Shown: one piece after another, positions 56,665-64,000 of the stretch
Layout of the letters: every line of letters starts with the position of its first letter
Numbering within the stretch: position 1 is the first letter of the stretch
Origin: Novosphingobium mathurense
Lineage (GTDB): Bacteria > Pseudomonadota > Alphaproteobacteria > Sphingomonadales > Sphingomonadaceae
Assembly (NCBI RefSeq): GCF_900168325.1
Contig: NZ_FVZE01000001.1
Coordinates: forward strand, 124,001 to 188,000
Reading direction: 5' to 3'
DNA: 64,000 bases
The notes under the pieces: model-generated
The model's database searches: none
Told to the model about the DNA's origin: nothing
Seen by the model: the letters and a program-made list of their open reading frames with translations, nothing else
Program-made: the position numbers and the translations under genes

Positions 56665-58526
56665 GCCACGCTCTCCAGCTTTGATGTTTCGTCCTCCGGC
56701 TTCCAGAAGGCTGCGCGCACCATGATCGACATGGCAAGGATATTGTTGAGGCCCCACAGACCGTTGGCGATCAGCCCGCCAAGGCTGTAGCCGCCGCCGA
56801 CAGTGAAAAGCCGGAGGGCGCACCAGGCGAAGCTGAACAGTGTTGCCGCCATGATCGCAATCTGGGGCCAGACAAGGCGCAGGTGATTGCCTTCCTGCCG
56901 CTGCTTGGGCGTGACCGGGAAGGAGATCTTCCTGCGCCGCACGACTGCCCACAAGGCGCGCAGCGATATCGGGAAGCTGGCGAGATAGGAGACCTTGCCC
57001 TGGAACCCGGAGAGACCCCAGGTGCCCATCAGGAACGCCAGCTCGTTGAGGACGAGAAACGGCATCGCGCGCATGAAGAAGTCGCCGGTATAGGCACTGA
57101 CCGGCGGGATGGCGGTGGTCATGTAGATGATCGGCGCCAGCAGGAAGACGAGATTCCACAGCGCACCGAGGTACGACCAGAAAGTCGTGAGATACATGAC
57201 CCGCTGCGCCATCGACATGCCCGGGCGCGTTACCGGGTTGTCGTGAAAGAAGATGTCGAGGCTGCCGCCTGCATACTTGAAGCGCTGGACCGTCCAGGCG
57301 AGCAGGTCCTGCGGCGAGAGCATCTTCGATTCCACTTGCGGATGCAGCACTGTCTTCCAGGTGCGCTCCTTGTCCTGGTGAAGGACGATGGTCGAATAAA
57401 TGTCTTCCGAAACGTGGAACTTGTAGGGCGTCAGTTCCTGTTCCTGCGCGGCCTGCCAGCGGGCGAGCGCGTCTTCGTCTGCATTGCGGGGGCGCAGCAG
57501 GCGCGCAATGCGCGAGCGCGCATTGGCGGGGTCATGGGCGATCGCATCGGCGTAGGCGCGCAGCGCGACGAACATGACCGCCTCGCGCCGGTGGATCGAC
57601 CCGGCCCCGCAGCAGAACGCCGCGTTCCAGGGATTACGGCGGCGCTGGATGATATCGTAGAACATCGCCGGATCGTTGGCGAAGGGATCCTCTCCGACCC
57701 GGATTTCGCCGAAGACTGTCTCGATCGCCTTGCCGAGCAGTCGTCCCGGCGATCCGGCGTGGCGGCCCCAGACGTCTTGCAGCCGCTCGCCTTCGGGGAT
57801 GTCGTAGAACCATTGCGGAGTCTGGACGATGGCGACGTCGGGATCGCGAAAGTAGCCCAGCGTATGCTCGAGCATCGTCGGGAAGGGTCGGGTGTCGGCA
57901 TCGCAGATGACGATGAAGTCGCCGCTCGTGCGCTCCATTGCATTGCGCAGGTTGCCCGCCTTGAATCCTGCATTGTTGTCGCGGGTGATGTAGCCGACGC
58001 CTTCCTCTTCGCAGACCCGTTGCATGTCCGCGCGCCGGCCGTCGTCGAGGACATGGATGCGAAAGTCTATGGAGTGGGGGTAGGCGACCTGCCTCGCATC
58101 GCGGATCGAGAGGCGGGCGAGTTCCACGTCCTCGTTATAAGTGGCGATGAACAGGTCGACGGAAACGGGACGATCGACGGCTTCGCCTTCGCGCACGCAT
58201 TCGGTGATGGAAGCAGGCGGTTCCCGGCGCGGATAGTCGCGCGTCTTCCACAGGTTGGCCGTGAAGAGGAACAGGCCGAAGTAGGCGCAGGTCTCGGCCA
58301 CGACCATCGGGATCGCGAACCACAGTGCGTCCATGTTGAGCGAACTGGTCCAGCGCCACCAGATGTAGACTGCACCGGCGACCAGGGAACAGATCGCCAG
58401 GAACTGCCATATCAGTTCGACGCTGCGAGATTGTGGCAGGGGCGCGGGCGGACGCCGGTTCTCGAACTTCGTAAAGTAGAAGTCTGCGCTCACGTTTGCC
58501 CCGTTTGCCTTGATCGCCCGGACCAT
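56661..58526 (-). CDS. Cellulose-synthase-like family 2 glycosyltransferase
   Basis: 621 aa from ATG 58526. Two N-terminal helices, GT-A domain with ATYNEDVE, VLDDGRRAD, DADTRPFP (DxD), SEDIYST (TED-like catalytic Asp) and QRFKYAGG at the QxxRW position, then five or so C-terminal helices. No PilZ domain, so direct c-di-GMP control is not evident. Could make cellulose or another beta-glucan (for example curdlan or mixed-linkage type). Start uncertain: GTG 58574 and GTG 58493 are alternatives. BcsB, BcsC and BcsZ are absent nearby. Confidence 0.88.
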   Translation of the reverse strand: MVRAIKANGANVSADFYFTKFENRRPPAPLPQSRSVELIWQFLAICSLVAGAVYIWWRWTSSLNMDALWFAIPMVVAETCAYFGLFLFTANLWKTRDYPRREPPASITECVREGEAVDRPVSVDLFIATYNEDVELARLSIRDARQVAYPHSIDFRIHVLDDGRRADMQRVCEEEGVGYITRDNNAGFKAGNLRNAMERTSGDFIVICDADTRPFPTMLEHTLGYFRDPDVAIVQTPQWFYDIPEGERLQDVWGRHAGSPGRLLGKAIETVFGEIRVGEDPFANDPAMFYDIIQRRRNPWNAAFCCGAGSIHRREAVMFVALRAYADAIAHDPANARSRIARLLRPRNADEDALARWQAAQEQELTPYKFHVSEDIYSTIVLHQDKERTWKTVLHPQVESKMLSPQDLLAWTVQRFKYAGGSLDIFFHDNPVTRPGMSMAQRVMYLTTFWSYLGALWNLVFLLAPIIYMTTAIPPVSAYTGDFFMRAMPFLVLNELAFLMGTWGLSGFQGKVSYLASFPISLRALWAVVRRRKISFPVTPKQRQEGNHLRLVWPQIAIMAATLFSFAWCALRLFTVGGGYSLGGLIANGLWGLNNILAMSIMVRAAFWKPEDETSKLESVA

Positions 58527-58899
58527 GCTCCGGAACGGGCGTAAATATCTAGGGCAAGGGCTTGTAATGTCCACGAGTTTGGAGGCCCGGCAGACTCGCT
58601 TATCGACGAACCGATTGCGCTATTGGAACGGTTCGTTGAAGTTAACTGCGATGTAGTCACTTGCAGTTATCAGTTATATAACTGTGCGAAAGTGTCCGGA
58701 GTGCTTGCCATTGCGCGATGCGAAGGCGTATTGTCGGGCATCAATCGAAGCCTTGGGGGCAACCCCGAGCTGAGATTTTGACTGACCGCGCTTTCGCTTA
58801 CCGGCAATGCGGTATCCGATTGACGCCCTTGGCCATGATCCCGGCTGGGAGTTGCAGGCAGAACATTTCCCCTCGGCTGAGAGCGTGGGAGAGATGTCC
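58527..58899. other. Divergent intergenic region, promoters
   Basis: About 370 bp between the leftward glycosyltransferase and the rightward DUF2189 gene. AT-richer around 58600-58690, with an inverted repeat in GCAGTTATCAGTTATATAAC; likely holds both promoters. No gene supported. Confidence 0.5.
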
Positions 58900-59700
58900 A
58901 TGGCAATAGCGCGTCCAGCCGGCTCACTTCATGCCGGCGATGAGATCCACATCCGCAAGATCGGCCTGCATGACCTGATGACGGCCCTTGCCCAGGGATG
59001 GGACGATTTCCTCGACAAACGGGGAGATCTTGTTTTCGTCGGGCTGATCTATCCTGCGGCGGTGATGCTTGCGGGCATCTATGCCTACCAGGAATCGGTG
59101 CTGCCCCTTGTTTTTCCGATCGTGGCCGGTGCAGTCCTGCTTGGACCTGCCGTGGCGAGCGGATTCTATGAACTGGCCCGGCGCCGGGAACTGGGTCTCG
59201 ATGCCCGCTGGCGGCACTTCCTCGATGTCTTCCATGGCCCTGCGGCCCTTTCGGTCATCAGCCTTGCCGCAGTGGTCGCGATGCTCTTCGTGGTCTGGCT
59301 GATCGCGGCCTGGTATATCTATGCCACGACCTTCGGCGCAGCCCATCCGGATGCGGCCCGCAACGTGGGGACCTTCTTTGAGACCGTGCTTTCGACTTCG
59401 GAAGGCTGGCGGATGATCGTCATCGGTAACCTCGTTGGTTTCGGCTTTGCCGTCGTCGTTCTGGCGATGAGCTTCATTTCCTTCCCGATGATGGTCGACG
59501 ACCGCGTCGACTGGGGTACCGCAATGCGCACGTCGGTTCGCGTAGCGATGAAGAGCCCCGGCACGACGGCGATCTGGGGTGTCATGGTGGTCGCAATGCT
59601 GGTGCTGGGAGCGCTTCCCGCGCTGATCGGGCTGGCGGTGGTGCTGCCAGTGCTCGGCTACGCGACCTGGCACCTCTATACCCGGGCAGTGGTGCGCTGA
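58900..59700 (+). CDS. DUF2189 domain-containing membrane protein
   Basis: 266 aa from ATG 58900 (GGGAGAG 6 nt upstream; ATG 58894 is also possible). About six membrane helices, from LVFVGLIYPAAVMLAGIYAY to LPALIGLAVVLPVLGYATWH, with the DUF2189 motif GPAVASGFYELARRRELG. Often found next to cytochrome oxidase genes in alphaproteobacteria, role unknown. Converges on the oxidase operon. Confidence 0.87.
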   Translation: MAIARPAGSLHAGDEIHIRKIGLHDLMTALAQGWDDFLDKRGDLVFVGLIYPAAVMLAGIYAYQESVLPLVFPIVAGAVLLGPAVASGFYELARRRELGLDARWRHFLDVFHGPAALSVISLAAVVAMLFVVWLIAAWYIYATTFGAAHPDAARNVGTFFETVLSTSEGWRMIVIGNLVGFGFAVVVLAMSFISFPMMVDDRVDWGTAMRTSVRVAMKSPGTTAIWGVMVVAMLVLGALPALIGLAVVLPVLGYATWHLYTRAVVR

Positions 59701-59706
59701 GCGCCG

Positions 59707-60393
59707 CTACTGTGCCGCCGTTTCCCCGATCGGCTGTTTGGGTTGTGGAAGCGGCGGCGCACTGCCGCCGAGCGTGGCGAGATAACGAATGACCGCGGCA
59801 CGGTCCTCGGGCTTGCGCAGACCGGCAAAGCCCATCTTGTTTCCCGGAATGTCCCGCGCGGGTGAGGCGAGATAGTCGAACAGCTCGGCGTAGGACCAGT
59901 TGCCGGGTTCCGACTTCATGGCATCGGAATAGGCGAAACCGGCGTGAGAGCCGATATCGCGGCCGACAACGCCCCACAGGTTCGGCCCGATCCTGTTCGG
60001 ACCGCCTTGGGTGAAATCATGGCAGCTGGCGCAGACCTGGGCCTTGGCCTGACCGACTTGCGGATCGGCATCGGCGAGCAGTGTGCCCAGGTCGACGGGT
60101 GCGGCCTGCGGCTGCGTAGTGGGAGCGGCAATCGGCATCGGCTCGCGGCTGCCCATGCCGTGCATGAAGGCCATCATGCGCGCCCGCTCGCTTGGGTCAT
60201 GCATGGCGTTGGGCCAGCCCCGTTGCACCGCGCCCATGTCCATCGGTGCCGCATTGTCGCCCATCGGATCGTAGCCGAGCTCGCTGGTCGGAGGCTTGCT
60301 CATGAGGTGATCGAAGAAGAAATCCAGTCCCCAGGCAACGCCGACCGCCGCCGCGATGCACATTCCCGCTGCCGTCCATCTCGACCGGATCAT
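59707..60393 (-). CDS. Membrane-anchored class I cytochrome c
   Basis: 228 aa. N-terminal uncleaved anchor or signal (WTAAGMCIAAAVGVAWGLDF), a Met-rich linker, then a cytochrome c domain with CASCH haem attachment (about residue 118) and distal Met in GNKMGFAGL; GPNLWGVVGRDIGSHAGFAY matches the mitochondrial-like c fold. Likely electron donor to the aa3 oxidase encoded just upstream on the same strand (3-bp gap). Confidence 0.92.
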   Translation of the reverse strand: MIRSRWTAAGMCIAAAVGVAWGLDFFFDHLMSKPPTSELGYDPMGDNAAPMDMGAVQRGWPNAMHDPSERARMMAFMHGMGSREPMPIAAPTTQPQAAPVDLGTLLADADPQVGQAKAQVCASCHDFTQGGPNRIGPNLWGVVGRDIGSHAGFAYSDAMKSEPGNWSYAELFDYLASPARDIPGNKMGFAGLRKPEDRAAVIRYLATLGGSAPPLPQPKQPIGETAAQ

Positions 60394-60396
60394 GGT

Positions 60397-60762
60397 TCAG
60401 CCTCCTCCGCCGAAGAAGATCGCCCGGGTCCAGAACGTGTAGTCGGACTCGAACAGCATGATCCGCACCAGCACCAGCAGGACCAGCGGTGGGACCAGGA
60501 TCGCGTAGATCAGCGACAGTCGTTCCCAGGCCATGTGCATGAAGATCGACACGATCAGCCCGGCCTTGAGCAGCATGAACACGATGATCAGCGTCCAGCG
60601 CACGATCCCCTGAACGTGGAAGTAGTCCACGAGGTAAGACAGCGTGGAGAGTACGAAGAGGTAGCCCCAGACCTTGAGGTAGAGGCCCAGCGGGTGTTGT
60701 TGCCCCTCGGCATGGGCCGGAGCGGTCTGGGCCTCTTGGCCGGTCGCGGTGTCATGGTCCAT
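60397..60762 (-). CDS. Cytochrome c oxidase subunit IV family protein
   Basis: 121 aa with three membrane helices (KVWGYLFVLSTLSYLVDY, IIVFMLLKAGLIVSIFMHM, YAILVPPLVLLVLVRIM). MLLKAGLIVSIFMHM is typical of the CtaF/CyoD-like small subunit IV. Part of the oxidase operon. Confidence 0.85.
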   Translation of the reverse strand: MDHDTATGQEAQTAPAHAEGQQHPLGLYLKVWGYLFVLSTLSYLVDYFHVQGIVRWTLIIVFMLLKAGLIVSIFMHMAWERLSLIYAILVPPLVLLVLVRIMLFESDYTFWTRAIFFGGGG

Positions 60763-60780
60763 GCCTTGCGTCCTTTCGCG

Positions 60781-61476
60781 TCACCACAGGTAGAAGAAGG
60801 CGAAGATGAAGACCCACACGAGGTCGACGAAGTGCCAGTAGAGACCGGCGATCTCGACGGCCGAGTAATCGCCCGTGCGGTCGTAGTGCCCGCGCAGGAC
60901 CAGCGTCGCGACGATCAGCAGCATGATGACCCCGCAAGTCACGTGGAGGCCGTGGAAGCCGGTGATCATGAAAAAGCTGGCACCGAACTGCGGCGCACCC
61001 ATCGGGTTCGCCCATGGGCGCACGCCTTCCTCGACGATCAGCTTGGTCCATTCGAACGCCTGCATGCCCACGAAGGTCGCGCCGAACAGGGCGGTGGCGA
61101 ACATCAGTGCGGCGGTCTTGCGGCGGTCGCCGCGGTATCCGTAGTTCACCGCCAGCGCCATCGTGCCGCTGGAACTGATCAGCACGAATGTCATGATCGC
61201 GATCAGGATCAGCGGGATCGGTTGTCCGCCGATGGATAGCGCGAAGACTTCCGCCGTATTGGGCCAGGGCAGGCTCGCCGATGCGCGCATCGTCATGTAG
61301 GCGGTAAGGAAGCAGGAGAAGATGAAGGTATCGCTGAGCAGGAAGATCCACATCATCGCCTTGCCCCAATGGGTATGGCGAAAGACCTCCTGATCCGCAG
61401 ACCAGTCCGCGGCAATCGACTGGATGCCCTGCGCGGCGTCGCGCGGTTCCAACTGGCTTGTGGTTACGTGGTCCAT
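60781..61476 (-). CDS. ctaE: Cytochrome c oxidase subunit III
   Basis: 231 aa, about seven helices; FWSSD-type opening MMWIFLLSDTFIFSCFL, GFHGLHVTCGVIMLL and YWHFVDLVWVFIFAFFYLW are subunit III signatures. Supports proton-pumping stability of subunit I. Second of two consecutive subunit III-like genes. Confidence 0.92.
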   Translation of the reverse strand: MDHVTTSQLEPRDAAQGIQSIAADWSADQEVFRHTHWGKAMMWIFLLSDTFIFSCFLTAYMTMRASASLPWPNTAEVFALSIGGQPIPLILIAIMTFVLISSSGTMALAVNYGYRGDRRKTAALMFATALFGATFVGMQAFEWTKLIVEEGVRPWANPMGAPQFGASFFMITGFHGLHVTCGVIMLLIVATLVLRGHYDRTGDYSAVEIAGLYWHFVDLVWVFIFAFFYLW

Positions 61477-61498
61477 GATCCCATCGTCCCGCCTCTTC

Positions 61499-62137
61499 TC
61501 AAGTCACTACCAGCAGTGCAGCGAGCAGCAGCCACACCGCGAGCAGGTAGTGCCAGTAGATGGTGCAGAGCCTGACATTGCGGCAGATCCGCTGCCCGTC
61601 GGCGCGCATCGCCATCTGGCCCAGCGTGCGACCGCCTGCGAAAATCCCGCCCGCCAGGTGGAGGCCATGGATCGCGGTCAGCAGGTAAAAGAAGGCATTG
61701 GCGGGATTGGCTGAGAGGTAATAGCCCGCGGTCTGATAGTGCCACCACAGCAGGACCTGCCCGACGAGGAACAGGACTCCCAGCGCATTGCCGGCCATCA
61801 CCATCGAACGCATCCGGGTTACGTCGTCCCTGCGCGAGGCGCGGGTCGCCGCTTCCCAGGCGAGGCTGCTGAGTACCAGAATTCCGGTGTTGATCCACAG
61901 CAGGGGCGGCTCGGGCATCGGGCTCCAGTCCTCGCCCGTCCCGTGATCGACTGCGCTGGGTATGCCCATGCGCACCAGATAGGCCGCCGCGATCAGGGTA
62001 AAGATGACGGTGGCGACGCCGAAATAGACGTAGACGCCGACCGTTGCCGCTGCCGGGCGATAACTGTCGGGCTCGCGATATTCGGCAATGCCGGGGTTCT
62101 CCCAGCTCTTTTCGGCAAGGCGCGAGATAAGGCTCAT
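61499..62137 (-). CDS. Second cytochrome c oxidase subunit III-like protein
   Basis: 212 aa, five or so helices; FYLLTAIHGLHLAGGIFAGG and TIYWHYLLAVWLLLAALLVV match the C-terminal half of subunit III. Divergent from the next gene's product, so a paralogue, not a tandem copy. Start overlaps subunit I stop by 4 bp. Confidence 0.87.
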   Translation of the reverse strand: MSLISRLAEKSWENPGIAEYREPDSYRPAAATVGVYVYFGVATVIFTLIAAAYLVRMGIPSAVDHGTGEDWSPMPEPPLLWINTGILVLSSLAWEAATRASRRDDVTRMRSMVMAGNALGVLFLVGQVLLWWHYQTAGYYLSANPANAFFYLLTAIHGLHLAGGIFAGGRTLGQMAMRADGQRICRNVRLCTIYWHYLLAVWLLLAALLVVT

Positions 62138-63882
62138 AACGCCGCTTCCTCGGAAGGCGCTTCGGCAGATGGTGGCTCATTCTGCGGGATGAAGTCGCGC
62201 GACGCATGGGGCACGCTGTAGTCGTAGGCCCAGCGGTAGACGGTGGGCAGGTGCGGCCCCCAGTTGCCATGGCCCGGCGGTGTCTGCGGCGTCTGCCATT
62301 CAAGGCTTGCCGCCCCCCAGGGGTTGGGATCTGCCTTGGGGCCGCGGAGCAGGTTCCAGATCATGTTGTAGAAGAACAGGAACTGCGCGGCGAAGACGAT
62401 GATCGCGGCCACCGAGATTGCCTCGTTGGCCAGGTGCGCGGATTCGGGAATGAAGCTCGTCTCGCCCAGTGCGTAATAGCGGCGCGGAACACCCAGGATG
62501 CCGAGGTAATGCATCGGCAGGTACACCGCATAGACGCCCAGGAACGTGACCCAGAAATGGACCTGGCCCAGCGTCTCGTTCCACATCCTGCCGGTGATCT
62601 TGGGATACCAGTGGTAGATCGCCCCGAAGATCACCAGGATCGGCGAAACTCCCATGACCATGTGGAAATGGCCGACGACGAAGAACGTGTCGCTCAAGGG
62701 CACGTCGACGCTGACATTGCCAAGGAACAGGCCGGTCAATCCGCCGTGGATGAATGTGAACAGGAAGGCGATGGCGAAAAGCATCGGCACACGCAGGTGG
62801 ATGTCGCCGCGCCACAGGGTCAGCAGCCAGTTGTAGACCTTGATCGCGGTCGGAATCGCAATGATCAGCGTCGAGGTTGCGAAGAAGAACCCGAAATACG
62901 GGTTCATGCCCGAGACGTACATGTGGTGCGCCCAGACCAGGAAGCTCAGCCCGCCGATGATCACGATCGCCCAGACCATCATGCGGTAGCCGAAGATGTT
63001 CTTGCGGGCGTGGACGCTGATGAGGTCGGATACGATCCCGAAGGCGGGCAGGGCGACGATGTAGACTTCCGGGTGGCCGAAGAACCAGAACAGGTGCTGG
63101 AACAGAAGCGGACTGCCGCCCTGCGTGTTGCTTTCCTGCCCCATCGTCATCATTGCCGGCATGAAGAAGCTGCTCCCCAGCAGATGGTCGAGCAGCATCA
63201 TGATGGCCGCCACGAACAGCGCGGGAAAGGCGAGCAGGCCCATGATCGAGGCGATGAAGATGCCCCACACGGTCAGCGGCATGCGCATCAGCGTCATGCC
63301 GCGGGTGCGCGCCTGCAGGACGGTGGTCACATAGTTGAGGCCGCCCATGGTGAAGGCGATGATGAAGATCGCAAGGCTGCCCAGCATGGTTACGATGCCC
63401 CACTGGTTGCCGGGCGTGCCTTCGCTGATCGCCTGCGGGGGATAGAGCGTCCAGCCCGCGCCGGTCGGGCCGCCGGGCACGAAGAAGCCGGAAACGAGCA
63501 CCAGTACGGAGAGCAGGTAGATCCAGTAGCTGAGCATGTTGACGAAGGGGAACACCATGTCCCGCGCGCCGATCATCAGCGGGATCATGTAGTTGCCGAA
63601 ACCGCCCAGCAACAGCGCGGTCAGCAGGTAGACCACCATGATCATGCCGTGCATGGACACGTATTGCAGGTAGTTTTCAGGCTGGATCCACGGGAACAAG
63701 CCTGGGAAACCGAGCTGCAGGCGCATCAGCACCGACAGCACCAGCGCGACGAGGCCGATGGCGATGGCCGTCACGCCGTACTGGATGGCGATGACCTTGT
63801 GGTCCTGGCTCCAGACGTATTTACCGACCCAGGTCTTGGGATGATGCATCGGCCTCAGGTCGTCGGCAATCGTCGTAGCCAT
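62134..63882 (-). CDS. ctaD: Cytochrome c oxidase subunit I (aa3-type)
   Basis: 582 aa, 12 helices. Haem-copper ligands: VSMHGMIMVVYLL (haem a His), FFGHPEVYIVALP (CuB His with crosslinked Tyr and the E of A1-type oxidases), VWAHHMYVSG (CuB His pair), VGHFHMVMG (haem ligands). D-channel segment GNYMIPLMIGARDMVFP present, so class A proton pump. ATG 63882 overlaps the upstream stop (TGATG). Confidence 0.97.
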   Translation of the reverse strand: MATTIADDLRPMHHPKTWVGKYVWSQDHKVIAIQYGVTAIAIGLVALVLSVLMRLQLGFPGLFPWIQPENYLQYVSMHGMIMVVYLLTALLLGGFGNYMIPLMIGARDMVFPFVNMLSYWIYLLSVLVLVSGFFVPGGPTGAGWTLYPPQAISEGTPGNQWGIVTMLGSLAIFIIAFTMGGLNYVTTVLQARTRGMTLMRMPLTVWGIFIASIMGLLAFPALFVAAIMMLLDHLLGSSFFMPAMMTMGQESNTQGGSPLLFQHLFWFFGHPEVYIVALPAFGIVSDLISVHARKNIFGYRMMVWAIVIIGGLSFLVWAHHMYVSGMNPYFGFFFATSTLIIAIPTAIKVYNWLLTLWRGDIHLRVPMLFAIAFLFTFIHGGLTGLFLGNVSVDVPLSDTFFVVGHFHMVMGVSPILVIFGAIYHWYPKITGRMWNETLGQVHFWVTFLGVYAVYLPMHYLGILGVPRRYYALGETSFIPESAHLANEAISVAAIIVFAAQFLFFYNMIWNLLRGPKADPNPWGAASLEWQTPQTPPGHGNWGPHLPTVYRWAYDYSVPHASRDFIPQNEPPSAEAPSEEAAL

Positions 63883-64000
63883 CAGCGCACCCCCCAGGTT
63901 GCTGGCGTCGAACAGGAATTGGCTTTGCGGAACATTTCCGTAACCGCATCGGGGCTGGACATCGCCAGGAGCTGGTTGAAGCTCTCCTGCTGGCCCAGCC
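63882..64000 (-). CDS. 3' end of an upstream oxidase-operon gene, possibly subunit II (partial)
   Basis: Only the last ~38 codons are visible, reading LGQQESFNQLLAMSSPDAVT to ATWGVR, stop overlapping ctaD start (TGATG). Not diagnostic by itself; subunit II is the usual gene in this position. Confidence 0.5.
   Translation of the reverse strand, partial: LGQQESFNQLLAMSSPDAVTEMFRKANSCSTPATWGVR

Overview
The window reads as chromosomal DNA of a GC-rich alphaproteobacterium, most likely a sphingomonad (Novosphingobium-like). This rests on the mdh-sucD pair, UrcA and TorF/Gcw_chp-type secreted proteins, an alphaproteobacterial GAAC-N7-GAAC SOS box in front of uvrA, paired RlpA-like proteins and an HTH protein of a type seen in sphingomonads. 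Genes are densely packed, mostly with 4-bp stop/start overlaps inside operons. I see no rRNA, tRNA, CRISPR array, transposase or integrase.

Layout. 1-4.2 kb: sucD (left edge), mdh, an orphan and a SleB-type cell-wall hydrolase. 4.36-9.15 kb: a cobalamin riboswitch followed by a B12 uptake operon (TonB receptor, btuF, btuC, btuD). 9.2-15.5 kb: an M3 peptidase, an Rrf2 (NsrR-like) regulator divergent from a Vitreoscilla-type globin with two NsrR-type operators between them, an RlpA lipoprotein, an M28 peptidase and a UrcA protein. 15.9-19.4 kb: an accessory patch of lower GC with orphan secreted, membrane and lipoprotein genes and a duplicated 67-bp repeat. 19.9-22.8 kb: uvrA. 22.9-24.3 kb: an AT-rich two-gene insert that looks like a divergent Kiwa anti-phage system (kwaA-kwaB). 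24.5-31.7 kb: HTH protein, second RlpA, argG, cyclopropane fatty acid synthase, pteridine-reductase-like SDR, glycine-zipper protein, PhzF.

31.8-35.5 kb: a signalling operon (PAS histidine kinase, CheY-like regulator, REC-GGDEF-EAL). 35.7-43.6 kb: a short asparaginase-domain protein and a complete histidine utilisation locus (hutU-G-H-I divergent from hutF-C, with a HutC-type palindrome between). 43.6-49.2 kb: TorF-like porin, SulP transporter plus beta-carbonic anhydrase, and an EnvZ/OmpR-type pair. 49.3-58.5 kb: two secreted orphans, then a compact regulatory and polysaccharide block: BcsS-like protein, CHASE3 hybrid kinase, receiver and Hpt (a phosphorelay), divergent from a RsbU/RsbV/RsbW-type partner switch that converges on a cellulose-synthase-like glycosyltransferase with a small membrane protein. 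58.9-64 kb: a DUF2189 membrane protein and an aa3-type cytochrome c oxidase operon running off the right edge.

The most interesting items are the Kiwa-like pair, the phosphorelay/partner-switch/glycan-synthase block and the NsrR-globin regulatory unit. Functions come from motif and family recognition by eye; no database search was run.
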